Shown piece after piece: positions 1 to 10,250 of a DNA stretch of 64,000 nucleotides. Source of the DNA: Mactromeris polynyma (lineage: Eukaryota; Mollusca; Bivalvia; Venerida; Mactridae); the NCBI GenBank assembly GCA_032209605.1, contig JASFXZ010000014.1:7026912-7090911 (forward strand), written 5' to 3'. A program made the position numbers and the translations under genes. Positions within the stretch are counted from its first letter, which is position 1. Every line of letters starts with the position of its first letter. The notes beneath the pieces were generated by a model. The model was not told the origin of the DNA, did no database searches, and was given only the letters and a program-made list of their open reading frames with translations.

Positions 1-510
1 CTAATTATACCTGGGCTTACTGTACGATAAATGGCTAATTATACCTGGGCTTACTGTACGATAAATGGCTAATTATACCTGGGCTTACTGTACGATAAAT
101 GGCTAATTATACCTGGGCTTACTGTACGATAAATGGCTAATTATACCTGGGCTTACTGTACGATAAATGGCTAATTATACCTGGGCTTACTGTACGATAA
201 ATGGCTACTTATACCTGGGCTTACTGTACGATAAATGGCTACTTATACCTGGGCTTATTGTGCGATAAATGCCTACTTATACCTGGGCTTATTGTGCGAT
301 AAATGGCTACTTATACCTGGGCTTATTGTGCGATAAATGCCTACTTATACCTGGGCTTATTGTGCGATAAATGCCTACTTATACCTGGGCTTATTGTGCG
401 ATAAATGGCTACTTATACCTGGGCTTATTGTGCGATAAATGGCTACTTATACCTGGGTTTATTGTGCGACAAATGGCTACTTATACCTGGGCTTACTGTA
501 CGATGAATGG
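1..510. repeat. 34-bp minisatellite upstream of C1q gene A1
   Basis: About 15 copies of a 34-bp unit with the core CCTGGGCTTAYTGTRCGATA run from the window edge; the true left end is not seen. The first units contain CTAATTATA and later ones CTACTTATA, so the array is graded. Related 34-bp and 40-bp units lie upstream of A2 and A3. This is therefore the remnant of a B/A intergenic array, and a type B gene would be expected further left. Short open frames here come from the repeat and are not genes. Confidence 0.95.
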
Positions 511-532
511 AGACTTATTCCGTATTCCGTAT

Positions 533-778
533 GGGCCCGTATTCACAAACGTTTTAAGACTGAAACTCAGACTTACACATTAAAATTTCAAAAGTTAAAT
601 TTACATGCATTTCGTTTATATTATATTTAAACGGATACATTTTTGACTGAATATTTCTTGTTTACTCACTCTACACTTTATCAAAGGTTATTGTGTAATC
701 ATAACGTAGGAACAAAATGAACCTTTAACCATTTTAAAGTCTAAGTCTGAGAGTCAGTCTTCAAACGTTTGTGAATAC
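533..778. mobile_element. Foldback MITE (GGGCCCGTATTCAC family), copy 1
   Basis: The left end GGGCCCGTATTCACAAACG and the right end CGTTTGTGAATAC are inverted repeats. The pairing continues inward through GACTGAAACTCAGACTTA and its near complement. No coding capacity is seen. The element interrupts the 34-bp array, and the last GGGCCC of its right end appears lost. A fuller copy lies at 60820-61082. Confidence 0.85.
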
Positions 779-930
779 CTGGGCTTACTGTACGATAAAT
801 GTAGACTTATACCTGGGCGTACTGTACGATACATGGAGACTTATACCTGGGCTGCTTACTGTACGATAAATGGTATACCTTGGCTTACTGTACGATAACT
901 GGACGCTTATACCTGGCCTTACTGTATTTC
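779..930. repeat. Degenerate continuation of the 34-bp array
   Basis: About four diverged units keep CTGGGCTTACTGTACGATAA with changed spacing. They continue the array interrupted by the MITE. Confidence 0.8.
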
Positions 931-973
931 GCTTAAGTTCTCTCCTTATTGCAAACTTATTGTAGGAAATTGT

Positions 974-1066
974 TATATATATCGCGTCCTTTGCACCTTT
1001 GATGGCTCGTTTAACAGTAAAATGTCAAACTATTCGACGTCAACGGGTTCGTTTAACTTTTTGCAG
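974..1066 (+). promoter_or_regulatory. Candidate promoter and 5'UTR acceptor of A1
   Basis: A TATATATAT run at 974-982 is conserved before all three A genes (25339 and 45549). About 85 bp further on, the string AACTTTTTGCAG ending at 1066 looks like a strong 3' splice site and is also conserved in all three. The 5'UTR may therefore be spliced, with coding starting 64 bp later. Transcription start is not determined; both assignments are inference. Confidence 0.35.
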
Positions 1067-1130
1067 AATGATTAGAAGATAAGAGTTTCAACTTAGTTAA
1101 TACACTCACGTGAGAGACTGTTAGGCTACA

Positions 1131-1416
1131 ATGTCCGTTTTAACAATTCTTTCGATTTTCTCTCTTTCGGTTGGTGCTATTGTGTATGGTGATATTAATA
1201 TTGAGGGTAGACTTACTGAATTGGAGAAGCTTGTCGAACGACAATATAATGAAAACAAGGCATTAAGAGCACGCGCAAATCATCTGGAAGAAACATTGGA
1301 CCAATTGAAGCAGTGCGAGACGCCTGTCGATCACAACACCGATACATCGGAAGGAACGCACGGCGACATTGATGCTGGGGACAACATGGCCGATGTGTTG
1401 GATTACATACAAAAGC
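1131..1416 (+). CDS. C1q-domain protein A1, exon 1 (signal peptide + coiled coil)
   Basis: This exon gives the first 95 residues and one base of the next codon. Residues 1-20 are a hydrophobic signal peptide. Residues 27-61 are a heptad-rich coiled coil (LTELEKLVERQ, then HLEETLDQLK). One cysteine at residue 62 could link chains. An acidic stretch leads to DYIQK. The start is the first ATG and directly precedes the signal peptide. The donor is read as AAGC/GTTTGT at 1416/1417, because the phase then fits exon 2 and the same junction occurs in all A and B genes. A1 is two codons shorter than A2 and A3 before the cysteine. No collagen repeat is present, as in many bivalve coiled-coil C1q proteins. 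The frame stays open to 1538, but that is intron and MITE. Confidence 0.85.
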
Positions 1417-1490
1417 GTTTGTTATTATTGTATATTTTTATCTATTTAATGACATATTTCGTCAAGTTAAATTTACAATATTTGTATGTA

Positions 1491-1666
1491 CAGCCGGACC
1501 TCATTTATTCGTCAACCTTCTGTCCGAATACTTGGTGAAATCCGAAATAGATATTAGGTCCCGATGTATATCTTAGGCAAATCGAATTGAAATGGGCTAT
1601 TCGAAAACATACGTTATTCGAAAGAAAAATTGAACCCCATGAATTCGAATGAAATAGGTCCGACTG
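1491..1666. mobile_element. Pogo/Tigger-like MITE in A1 intron
   Basis: The terminal inverted repeats are CAGCCGGACCTCATTTATTC on the left and the complement CAGTCGGACCTATTTCATTC on the right. They are flanked by TA on both sides. The element is 176 bp and non-coding. The CAG..ACCTC..TTATTCG end style is like pogo/Tigger elements. Paralogous copies sit at the same place in A2 and A3, and others lie 3' of B1 and B2. Confidence 0.75.
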
Positions 1667-2671
1667 TATTTAACTTCACATTTATGTAATACATGTACAT
1701 GATTTAAGCTCGATTGTGATGAAAGTACGTATATTACTACTTTTATTTGAAACACTCCCTAGTCTGCTTCATGGAAAACGCTTACTGACTTATATGCGGA
1801 GGTGTGGTCATAGACGTGGTGGCTCGTGGCTTCCGGGTTAAAGGATCGACATTCTTTTCACTGTACCATAGTTTCTTTTGCATTTATTTATATTACAAAA
1901 AAATGTATAGTAAAATTTCAAGGTAATGTTGTATTATTGTCAGCTAAAGTTTAAAGATTTTTATATATACATGTAGTTGGGGAACCAAATATATAGGACT
2001 GCCATGGGAGGTACTATAAACAGTAATTGTAATCAGATTGAACGATCATCGTTTTTCAATTCATCATGTATGACGTATATACATGTATAAACCCTCTCAG
2101 TGACGTAGCTGCCGTTACGCACCATACGCCCGTGCGTATAATTCGTCATAGGAATAAAAACATAAAAGAGGCTAAATATTTAAAATGAGGGTAGCCTAAT
2201 GGGGGTGAAGCGTTTGCAGGCCGTATATTTTGAATTCGTGAGACGAAAACTGCTCAAAAAGTACAATTCAAAAAGGCCTATCTACGCCCCTGCCGCTTAG
2301 TGATTAATTTAGCAGGGGTCTCGTTAGAGCCAATTGCTATAGTAGGCGAAATCCGCGGACACTCATCGGATGAGTCATCCCAAGTCTGTAATTCTGAACC
2401 GCCAAAGTATACATATTCCTGAAGAAAGTAGTCCTTGTCTGACAAAAATGGCGGTCAGCATTTTCGATATCAGCTAGAAAACGGATTTGAACTGACATCA
2501 CTTACGCAAAGGAGTGAACCCCAAAAAACTTGCTGATTAAATATTGCAAATTACGGAAAATGTCTGCCTACGCCACAACCGTATCACGCGTGAAGTGCAC
2601 TGAAAACAAGCTAACGCACTTGAACTCAGCAGACGATAGTAGTAGATAGATAACTCACCGGACGATATTTA
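1667..2671. other. A1 intron, unassigned sequence
   Basis: No exon is recognised. The stretch aligns by eye with the A2 intron (26032-27180) and partly with the A3 intron, so it is inherited duplicated sequence. It includes a phrase ending CTACGCCCCTG that resembles degraded transposon ends. Confidence 0.6.
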
Positions 2672-3219
2672 GGGCGAATTTGTTTGTACCAAACCGGTTT
2701 GAATCCAAAACTGGTTTGTCAAACCTTTCATTTGTTTTAACTAACTGGTTTCAAACTTAAACAAGTTTCTGTATTTGTTAATAACAAAACTTAAACTGGT
2801 TAATCAAACTGACCGAACCACCTCCAAGTGTGGTTTGTCTGGTTTGATTTATCCGAATAATCGTATACTAGTTAAACAAAATGGTGGACTGATTTAATGG
2901 CGGGTAACCGTGCCACTCATATGTGGGGCAATGTTTAAAAATAAATGTTTCTTTGCTTTATGGGAACCTGGCTTTAAAATTGTCCACTATGTTACGTTGC
3001 AAAACAGACGTTTTAAAGTTCTTAACTTTGATTTTCTTATCACGCACCAATCTGTCTGCAATCTCGCACAATCAAAATCACGTGGGCCATTTTTCATCGA
3101 CTAAACCATCTGTTTGTTGGCATACCAATCTTAATCTAAACTGGTTTAAGTTTTTCTACCAAACTACAACAAAACTGAAACCTCAAACCTGAACCAGGTT
3201 TTGCAAAACAAATTCGCCC
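2672..3219. mobile_element. PIF/Harbinger-like MITE in A1 intron
   Basis: The left end GGGCGAATTTGTTTG and the complement of the right end GGGCGAATTTGTTTTGC form terminal inverted repeats about 25 bp long. TTA flanks both sides (2669-2671, 3220-3222), a 3-bp target duplication typical of PIF/Harbinger. The interior has repeated AAACTGGTTT-type motifs and no transposase. The A2 intron lacks it, so it inserted after the A copies separated. The small open frames inside it are not supported as genes. Confidence 0.8.
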
Positions 3220-3323
3220 TTAGTATGTAGTAGGCAGAGTACGTATTCAAGAAAACGGTGCAACATATAATATATCCAACGAACAATTCATTGCCAGAAA
3301 TATTTAAGAATTTTACTTGATAG

Positions 3324-3410
3324 TATCACGCGTGAAGTGTGCACTGAAAACAAGCTAGCGCACTTGAACTCAGCGGACGATAGTAGTAGATAAGATAATT
3401 CAGCGGACGA
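3324..3410. repeat. Second copy of an intronic direct repeat (first at 2580-2650)
   Basis: GTATCACGCGTGAAGTG followed by an 80-bp stretch ending in AGTAGTAGATA occurs on both sides of the Harbinger-like MITE. A2 has it only once (27120). The A1 intron thus carries a local tandem duplication that the MITE later separated. Confidence 0.7.
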
Positions 3411-4042
3411 TAGTTAGTATGCACTAGGCAGAGTACGTATACAAGAAAACGGTGCAACATATAATATATCCATCGAACAATTATACGTATATTGAAATCA
3501 CGGGAAATGCAATTTACAGTCATCTTTCCGTTTTCAAATATCGACGTTTACGGAAAATGTTCTAAATTGAATAACTTCAAATACTTTTTTGTTTTATTGT
3601 CGACTGTTAAATATTAACGATTAAAATATTAGTAACGACAGGTAAAAATGTACAGTTTAACAAAAACAAAATGATGAAATAATATTTCCCATGTAGTGAA
3701 CAAAATGGCGGCGTGATGTTTGAATAAACGTGGAGATGGTTAATTGTACCCGGAACACACTATATATATATGTTCATATACGGCCCCTGATTGTACACAT
3801 TGAAAACGCTGTCATTCATTTCATTCTTTTCTTTTTCATGTAAAACATCTTTGTTAGCCTTATGTCCCTGAAATACACCAAGAACAATATCAATATCTTA
3901 TATATAAACTCAAAAAATAAAAGGCCTAAATAACATAATACGGTTCCTGAAGATGTTTGAGATGGTATAGTCAAGATGCTTTGTAAAGGGAGACCACTGC
4001 ATAGGTGATGGCAATTAATCATGTTTATTGTCATATTTTCAG

Positions 4043-4500
4043 GTCAGGGAGTGAGCAACCACGTGGCATTCCATGCGTACCAAAGTACCACCAAGGGCTA
4101 TTACACCCATGAAAACATAAAGTTTGACGTTGAGGTGGTGGACGTACCAATGAATAACAGCCATGTAAGTGGTTACTCTCCAGCTGAAGGTATTTTTGAT
4201 GCACCTACTTCCGGTGTATACGTGTTTACTTGGACAGTAACTGCGCCGTCAGCGGGAGCACGTTTCATTACGGAATTGGTAGTTGGTGGAAGGGCAGTCA
4301 CCAGTACAACGTCCGATTCTGATCATAACAATCTAGTTACAGGTGGGAACGGTGTCCACCCTTCAACAGCTGTGTATGTGACGCGATTAAGTGCCGGGAC
4401 ACACGTGTCGGTGAGGATTATCACGAATCCCGGTCCTTCTGTCACGGTGAAGAGCGACGCCGAAGTAAGAGCCACATTCTCTGGATGGTTGCTATTTTGA
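4043..4500 (+). CDS. C1q-domain protein A1, exon 2 (C1q domain)
   Basis: The acceptor TATTTTCAG ends at 4042. The exon completes codon 96 (R) and encodes the rest of a 247-residue protein, ending in TGA. It is one complete C1q domain: VAFHAY at residues 103-108; IKFD; GIFDAPTSGVYVFTW (the usual aromatic core, FTWT in place of FSWT); TELVV; STAVYV; GTHVSVRI; and the terminal SGWLLF. The family forms jelly-roll trimers that bind varied ligands outside the cell. Ligand here is unknown. Differences from A2 and A3 cluster in putative loops (VVDVPMNN, SDHNNLVTGGN, TNPGPS), with the beta core kept. The joined exons make 744 nt with no stop. Confidence 0.9.
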
Positions 4501-4542
4501 AATTTCTGAATTGTCTGTTGAAAAAATGACATGTTGAATAGC

Positions 4543-4548
4543 AATAAA
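4543..4548 (+). terminator. Poly(A) signal of A1
   Basis: AATAAA lies 43 bp after the stop codon. The same context, GAATAGCAATAAA, follows A2 and A3. Confidence 0.8.
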
Positions 4549-4619
4549 ATATGATACATGCAGCTAAATGTGGTTCATTATGCGCTCTGTTATTTATATA
4601 GATAATTAAATATCAGGCA

Positions 4620-5155
4620 CATTTGTTAGGTCAACTGGCCGCCATGGATAACTGACAAACATGCTGAAAATGACGCTAAACCCAATATAAACAAAAAGTT
4701 TACTTTCCACCTCTTCGTATGCGCGCTCTACTTATTTTCCTAGTATTATGTCAACGTAGATGCGTAGTCACAAATGTTGAAATGTAACACATGGATATAA
4801 CATAGTACATGAGTAAAGGAGTACATTGTATTAATGTTGTACGCAGGTCCCGTCCGGCAACCATGTACAATTATCTATCTACGATAAAACACCCAGTCTG
4901 CAGATGCGCAGTGGTCGAGGGGTAGAGCGCCTGATTCCTGATCGAATGGTCTTGACATCGAGCCCTATAGAGTGCTTTATCGGGAAATTCATATTTTTTG
5001 AATAGTTGTTACCCATGAAGCAGCAAAGTATTATTTGGAAGATGGAGGACTTATCACTGAGCTAAATGGGTGGGCTTCTATTAACCTAACCAATGTACCC
5101 GGATTTCAAACCAGTACTAACTAATACTTCAGCAAGCACCATACAACATTAACCA
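4620..5155. mobile_element. SINE debris 3' of A1
   Basis: GGTCAACTGGCCGCCATGGA followed by a CTAAACCCAATATAAAC-type tail (4630-4700) matches the 3' end of molluscan tRNA-derived SINEs. A tRNA-like head lies at about 4910-4966: box A-like GTGGTCGAGGGGTAGAGC and a decayed box B (GACATCGAGCCC). SINE body phrases such as CCAGTACTAACTAATACT (5110-5130) run directly into the 50-bp array. Matching copies follow A2 and A3. Confidence 0.7.
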
Positions 5156-5159
5156 GAGG

Positions 5160-5725
5160 TAGAGGTCGAATTACTTTACATACGTTATGTGCAGTCACAT
5201 CCTCACATATATAGGACGAATTACTTATGTACAGTCACATCCTCACAGATAGAGGACGAATTACTTTACATACGTTATGTACAGTCACATTCTCACAGAT
5301 AGTTGACGAATTACTTTACATACGTTATGTACAGTCACATTCTCACAGATAGTTGACGAATTACTTTACATACGTTATGTACAGTCACATTCTCACAGAT
5401 AGTTGACGAATTACTTTACATACGTTATGTACAGTCACATTCTCACAGATAGTTGACGAATTACTTTACATACGTTATGTACAGTCACATTCTCACAGAT
5501 AGTTGACGAATTACTTTACATACGTTTTGCACAGTCACATCCTCACAGATAGAGGTAAGAATTACTTTAAATACGTTATGTACAGTCACATCCTCACAGA
5601 TGATAGAGGACGAATTACTTTACATACGTTATGTACTGTCACATCCTCATAGATAGAGGACGAATTACTTTACATACGTTACGTACAGTCACAGCCTCAT
5701 AGACAGTGGACATATTACGTATGTA
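5160..5725. repeat. 50-bp minisatellite
   Basis: About 11 copies of a 50-bp unit contain GACGAATTACTTTACATACG and CAGTCACATYCTCACAGATA. Five central copies with the variant TAGTTGACG are nearly identical, which implies recent expansion. A much longer array of the same unit follows A2 (29085-32330). Confidence 0.95.
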
Positions 5726-5870
5726 CTGACACATTCTCATGTATGTTATTTCGATGTATATCTATATATTATAGTTATGTTGATTAAAGGAATACATTTA
5801 AATTGCTCTCGTTATGTTTTGTTACTTTCATTAAAAACAATGTTAATGTTTCTCCTACTATCATCCCTCA
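5726..5870. other. Unique spacer, duplicated at 10279-10425
   Basis: AT-rich spacer between arrays; no gene is seen. It recurs nearly unchanged downstream as part of a segmental duplication. Confidence 0.7.
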
Positions 5871-8830
5871 AACTACGTCCATACAGTGTCTTCCTCACAC
5901 TCCGTCCATACGTTGTCTTCCTCACACTCCGTCCATACGTTGTCTTCCTCATACTCCGTCCATACGTTGTCTTCCTCATACTCCGTCCATATGTTGTCTT
6001 CCTCATACTCCGTCCATACGTTGTCTTCCTCACACTCCGTCCATACGTTGTCTTCCTCACACTCCGTCCATACGTTGTCTTCCTCACACTCCGTCCATAC
6101 GTTGTCTTCCTCACACTCCGTCCATACGTTGTCTTCCTCACACTCCGTCCATACGTTGTCTTCCTCACACTCCGTCCATACGGTGTCCCCCTCACACTCC
6201 GTCCATACGTTGTCGTCCTCACACTCCGTCCATACGTTGTCTTCCTCACACTCCGTCCATACTCTGTCCCCCTCACACTCCGTCCATACAGTGTCTTCCT
6301 CATACTCCGTCCATACAGTGTCTTCCTCACTCTTCGTCCAAACAGTGTCCCCCTCACTCTTCGTCCATACGGTGTCCCCATCAGTCTTCGTCCATACAGT
6401 GTCCCCCTCCCTCTCCATTCATACGGTGTCCAAATTACTCTCCGTTCATACGGTGTCCCCCTCACCCTTCGTCCATACGGTGTCCACATCACTCTCCGTC
6501 CATACAGTGTCTTCCTCACACTCCGTCCATACGTTGTCTTCCTCACCCTTCGTCCATACGGTGTCCCCATCACTCTCCGTCCATAAAGAGTCTTCCTCAC
6601 ACTCCGTCCATACGTTGGCTTCCTCACACTCCGTCCATACGTTGTCTTCCTCACACTCCGTCCATACGGTGTCCCCCTCACACTCCGTCCATACGTTGTC
6701 TTCCTCACACTCCGTCCATACGTTGTCTTCCTCACACTCCGTCCATACGGTGTCCCCCTCACACTCCGTCCATACAGTGTCTTCCTCACACTCCGTCCAT
6801 ACGTTGTCTTCCTCACCCTTCGTCCATACGGTGTCCCCATCACTCTCCGTCCATACAGTGTCTTCCTCACACTCCGTCCATACGTTGTCTTCCTCACTCT
6901 TCGTCCATACTCTGTCCCCCTCACTCTTCGTCCATACGTTGTCCCCCTCACTCACTGTCCATACGGTGTCCCCCTCACTCTTCGTCCATATGTTGTCCCC
7001 CTCACTCTCCGTTCATATGGTGTCCCCCTCACTCTACGTTTATACGTTGTCCCCCTCACTCTTCGTCCATACGGTGTCCCCCTCACTCTTCGTCCATACG
7101 GTGTCCCCCTCACTCTCCGTTCATACGGTGACCCCTCACTCTCCGTCCATACGGTGCCCTTACTCTCAATCCATACGATGTCCCCCTCACTCTCCGTCCA
7201 TACGGTGTCCCCTCACTCTTCGTCCATACGTTGCCCCCCTCACTCTTCGTCCATACGGTGTCCCCCTCACTCTCTGTCCATACGGTGTCCTCCTCACTCT
7301 TCGTTCATACGGTGTCCCCCTCACCCTCCGTCCATACTATGTCCCCCCACCCTCCGTCCATACTATGTCCCCCCACCCTCCGTCCATACGGTGTCCCCCT
7401 CACCCTCCGTCCATACTGTGTCCCCCTCACTCTCCGTTCATACGGTGTCCCCCTCACCCTCCGTCCATACTGTGTCCCTCTCACTCTCCGTCCATACGGT
7501 GTCCACCCACCCTCCGTCCATACTGTGTCCCCCTCACTCTCCGTTCATACGGTGTCCCCCTCACCCTCCGTCCATACTGTGTCCCTCTCACTCTCCGTCC
7601 ATACGGTGTCCCCCTCACTCTCCGTCCATACGGTGTCCCCCCACCCTCCGTCCATACTGTGTCCCTCTCACTCTCCGTCCAAACGGTGTCCCCCTCACTC
7701 TCCGTTCATACGGTGTCCCCCTCGCCCTCCGTTCATACTGTGTTCCCCACACTCTCCGTTCATACGGTGTCCCCCTCGCCCTCCGTTCATACTGTGTTCC
7801 CCACACTCTCCGTTCATACGGTGTCCCCCTCGCCCTCCGTTCATACTGTGTTCCCCGCACTCTCCGTCCATACGGTGCCCCCTCGCCCTCCGTTCATACT
7901 GTGTTCCCCACACTCTCCGTCCATACGGTGTCCCCCTCAATCTCCGTTCATACGGTGTCCCCCTCGCCCTCCGTTCATACAGTGCCCCCTTACTCTCCGT
8001 CCATACGGTGTCCCCCTCAACCTCAGTTCCTACGGTGTCCCCCTCACCTTCCGTCCATACGGTGTCCCCTCACCTTCCGTTCATACGGTGTCCCCCTCAC
8101 CTTCCGTCCATACTATGTCCCCATCACTATCCGTCCATACGGTGTCACCCTCACTCTCCGTTCATACGGTGTCCCCTTCGCCCTCCGCCCATACTGTGTC
8201 GCCCTCACTCTCCGTTCATACGGTGTCCCCTTCGCTCTCCGTTCATACTGTGTCCCCTTCACTCTCCGTTCATACTGTGTCCCCCTCACTCTCCGTCCAA
8301 ACTGTGTCCCCCTCACCCTCCGTTCATACGGTGTCCCCCTCACCTTCCGTCCATACGGTGTCCCCCTCACCTTCCGTCCATACGGTGTCCCCCTCACCTT
8401 CCGTCCATACGGTGTCCCCCTCACCCTCCGTCCATACGGTGTCCCCCTCACCTTCCGTTCATACGGTGTCCCCTCACCCTCCTTTCATACGGTGCCCCCT
8501 CACCCTCCTTTCATACGGTGCCCCCTCATCCACCGTCCATACGGTGTCCCCTCACCCTCCATTCATACGTTGCCCCCTCACCGTCCGTTCATACAATGTC
8601 CCCTCACCCTCCGTTCATACGGTGCCCCCACACCCACCGTTATACGGTGGCCCCTCGCCCTCCGTAGATACGATGTCCCCCTGACTCTCCTTCCATACGA
8701 TGTCCCCCTCACTATCCATCCATCCGGGGTCCCCCTCACTCGTCGTTCATACTGTGTCACCCTCACTCACCGTCTGCATGGGGTCCATCTCACCCGTCTA
8801 ACGTGGTCCCCCTAATCCTCCGTTCTAACG
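5871..8830. repeat. 27/26-bp minisatellite (CTCCGTCCATACGGTGTC type)
   Basis: About 110 units. The left part has 27-bp units with CCGTCCATACGTTGTCTTCC. The right part mixes 26- and 27-bp units with CATACGGTGTCCCC. Because 27 is nine codons, several frames on both strands stay open for hundreds of codons and read 9-residue repeats such as SSSHSVHTL. Such open frames on both strands, without a start context or homology, mean the array is not coding. Confidence 0.95.
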
Positions 8831-8845
8831 GGACCCACTCATCAC

Positions 8846-10250
8846 AATGTTATTCCACGCTGTACATCAGTCACACTGTGATACCACGCTGTATATCAGC
8901 CGCACTTTGATACCACGCTGTATATCAGCCGCACTTTGATACCACGCTATACATCAGTAACAATGTGATACCACGCTGTATATCAGCCGCACTTTGATAC
9001 CACGCTGTATATCAGCCACACTTTGATACCACGCTGTACATCAGAGACACTGTGATTCCATGCTGTATATTAGTGACACTTTGATACCACAAGGTATATC
9101 AGTCACACTGTGATACCACGCTGTACATGAGTAACACTCTGATACCACGCTGTACATCAGTCACACTGTGACTCAATGCTGTCTGTTAGTGACACTTTGA
9201 TACCACAAGGTATATCAGTCACACTGTGATACCAAGCTGATACATCAGTAACACTTTGATACCACGCTGTACATCAGAGACACTGTGATTCCATGCTGTA
9301 TATTAGTGACACTTTGATACCACAAGGTATATCAGTCACACTGTGATACCACGCTGTACATCAGTAACACTGAGATACCACGCTGTACAGCAGTCACACT
9401 GTGATACCACGCTGTACAGCAGCCACACTGTGATACCACGCTGTACATCAGTCACACTGTGTTACCACGCTGTACAGCAGCCACACTGTGATACCACACT
9501 GTACATCAGTCACACTGTGATACCACGCTGTACAGCAGCCACACTGTGATACCACGCTGTACATCAGTCACACTGTGATACCACGCTGTACAGCAGCCAC
9601 ACTGTGATACCACGCTGTACATCAGTCACACTGTGATACCACGCTGTACAGCAGCCACACTGTGATACCACGCTGTACATCAGTCACACTGTGATACCAC
9701 GCTGTACAGCAGCCACACTGTGATACCACGCTGTGCATCAGTCACACTGTGATACCACGCTGTACAGCAGCCACACTGTGATACCACGCTGTACAGAAGT
9801 CACACTGTGATACCACGCTGTACGACAGTCACACTTTGATAACACGCTGTACGGCAGTCAAACTGTGATACCACGCTGTACAACAGTCACACTGTGATAC
9901 CACGCTGTACGGCAGTCACACTGTGATACCATGCTGTACATCAGTCACAATGTGATACCACGCTGTACATCAGCCACACTGTGATACCACGCTGTACATC
10001 ACTCACACTGTGATACCATGCTGTACAGCAGTCACACTGTGATACCACGCTGTACAGCAGCCACACTGTGATACCACGCTGTACAGAAGTCACACTGTGA
10101 TACCACGCTGTACATCAGTCAAACTGTGATACCACGCTGTACATCAGCCACACTGTGATACCACGCTGTACATCAGTCACACTGTGATACCACGCTGTAC
10201 ATCAGTCACACTGTGATACCACGCTGTACATCAGTCACACTGAGATACCT
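8846..10250. repeat. 29-bp minisatellite, block 1
   Basis: About 48 units of 29 bp (GATACCACGCTGTACATCAG plus TCACACTGT). Early units are diverged (ATATCAGCCGCACTT). Later units alternate ACATCAGTC and ACAGCAGCC as a dimer. No gene is present. Confidence 0.95.

Noticed and set aside
2910..3192. Small coding frames in the A1 intron
   Set aside because: They lie wholly inside the Harbinger-like MITE, with no homology and no transposase motif.
5803..8815. Very long open frames (up to about 930 codons) reading 9-residue repeats
   Set aside because: The 27-bp period keeps several frames open on both strands. There is no consistent frame once 26-bp units appear, and no domain or splice context. 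Same for 10213-12000.
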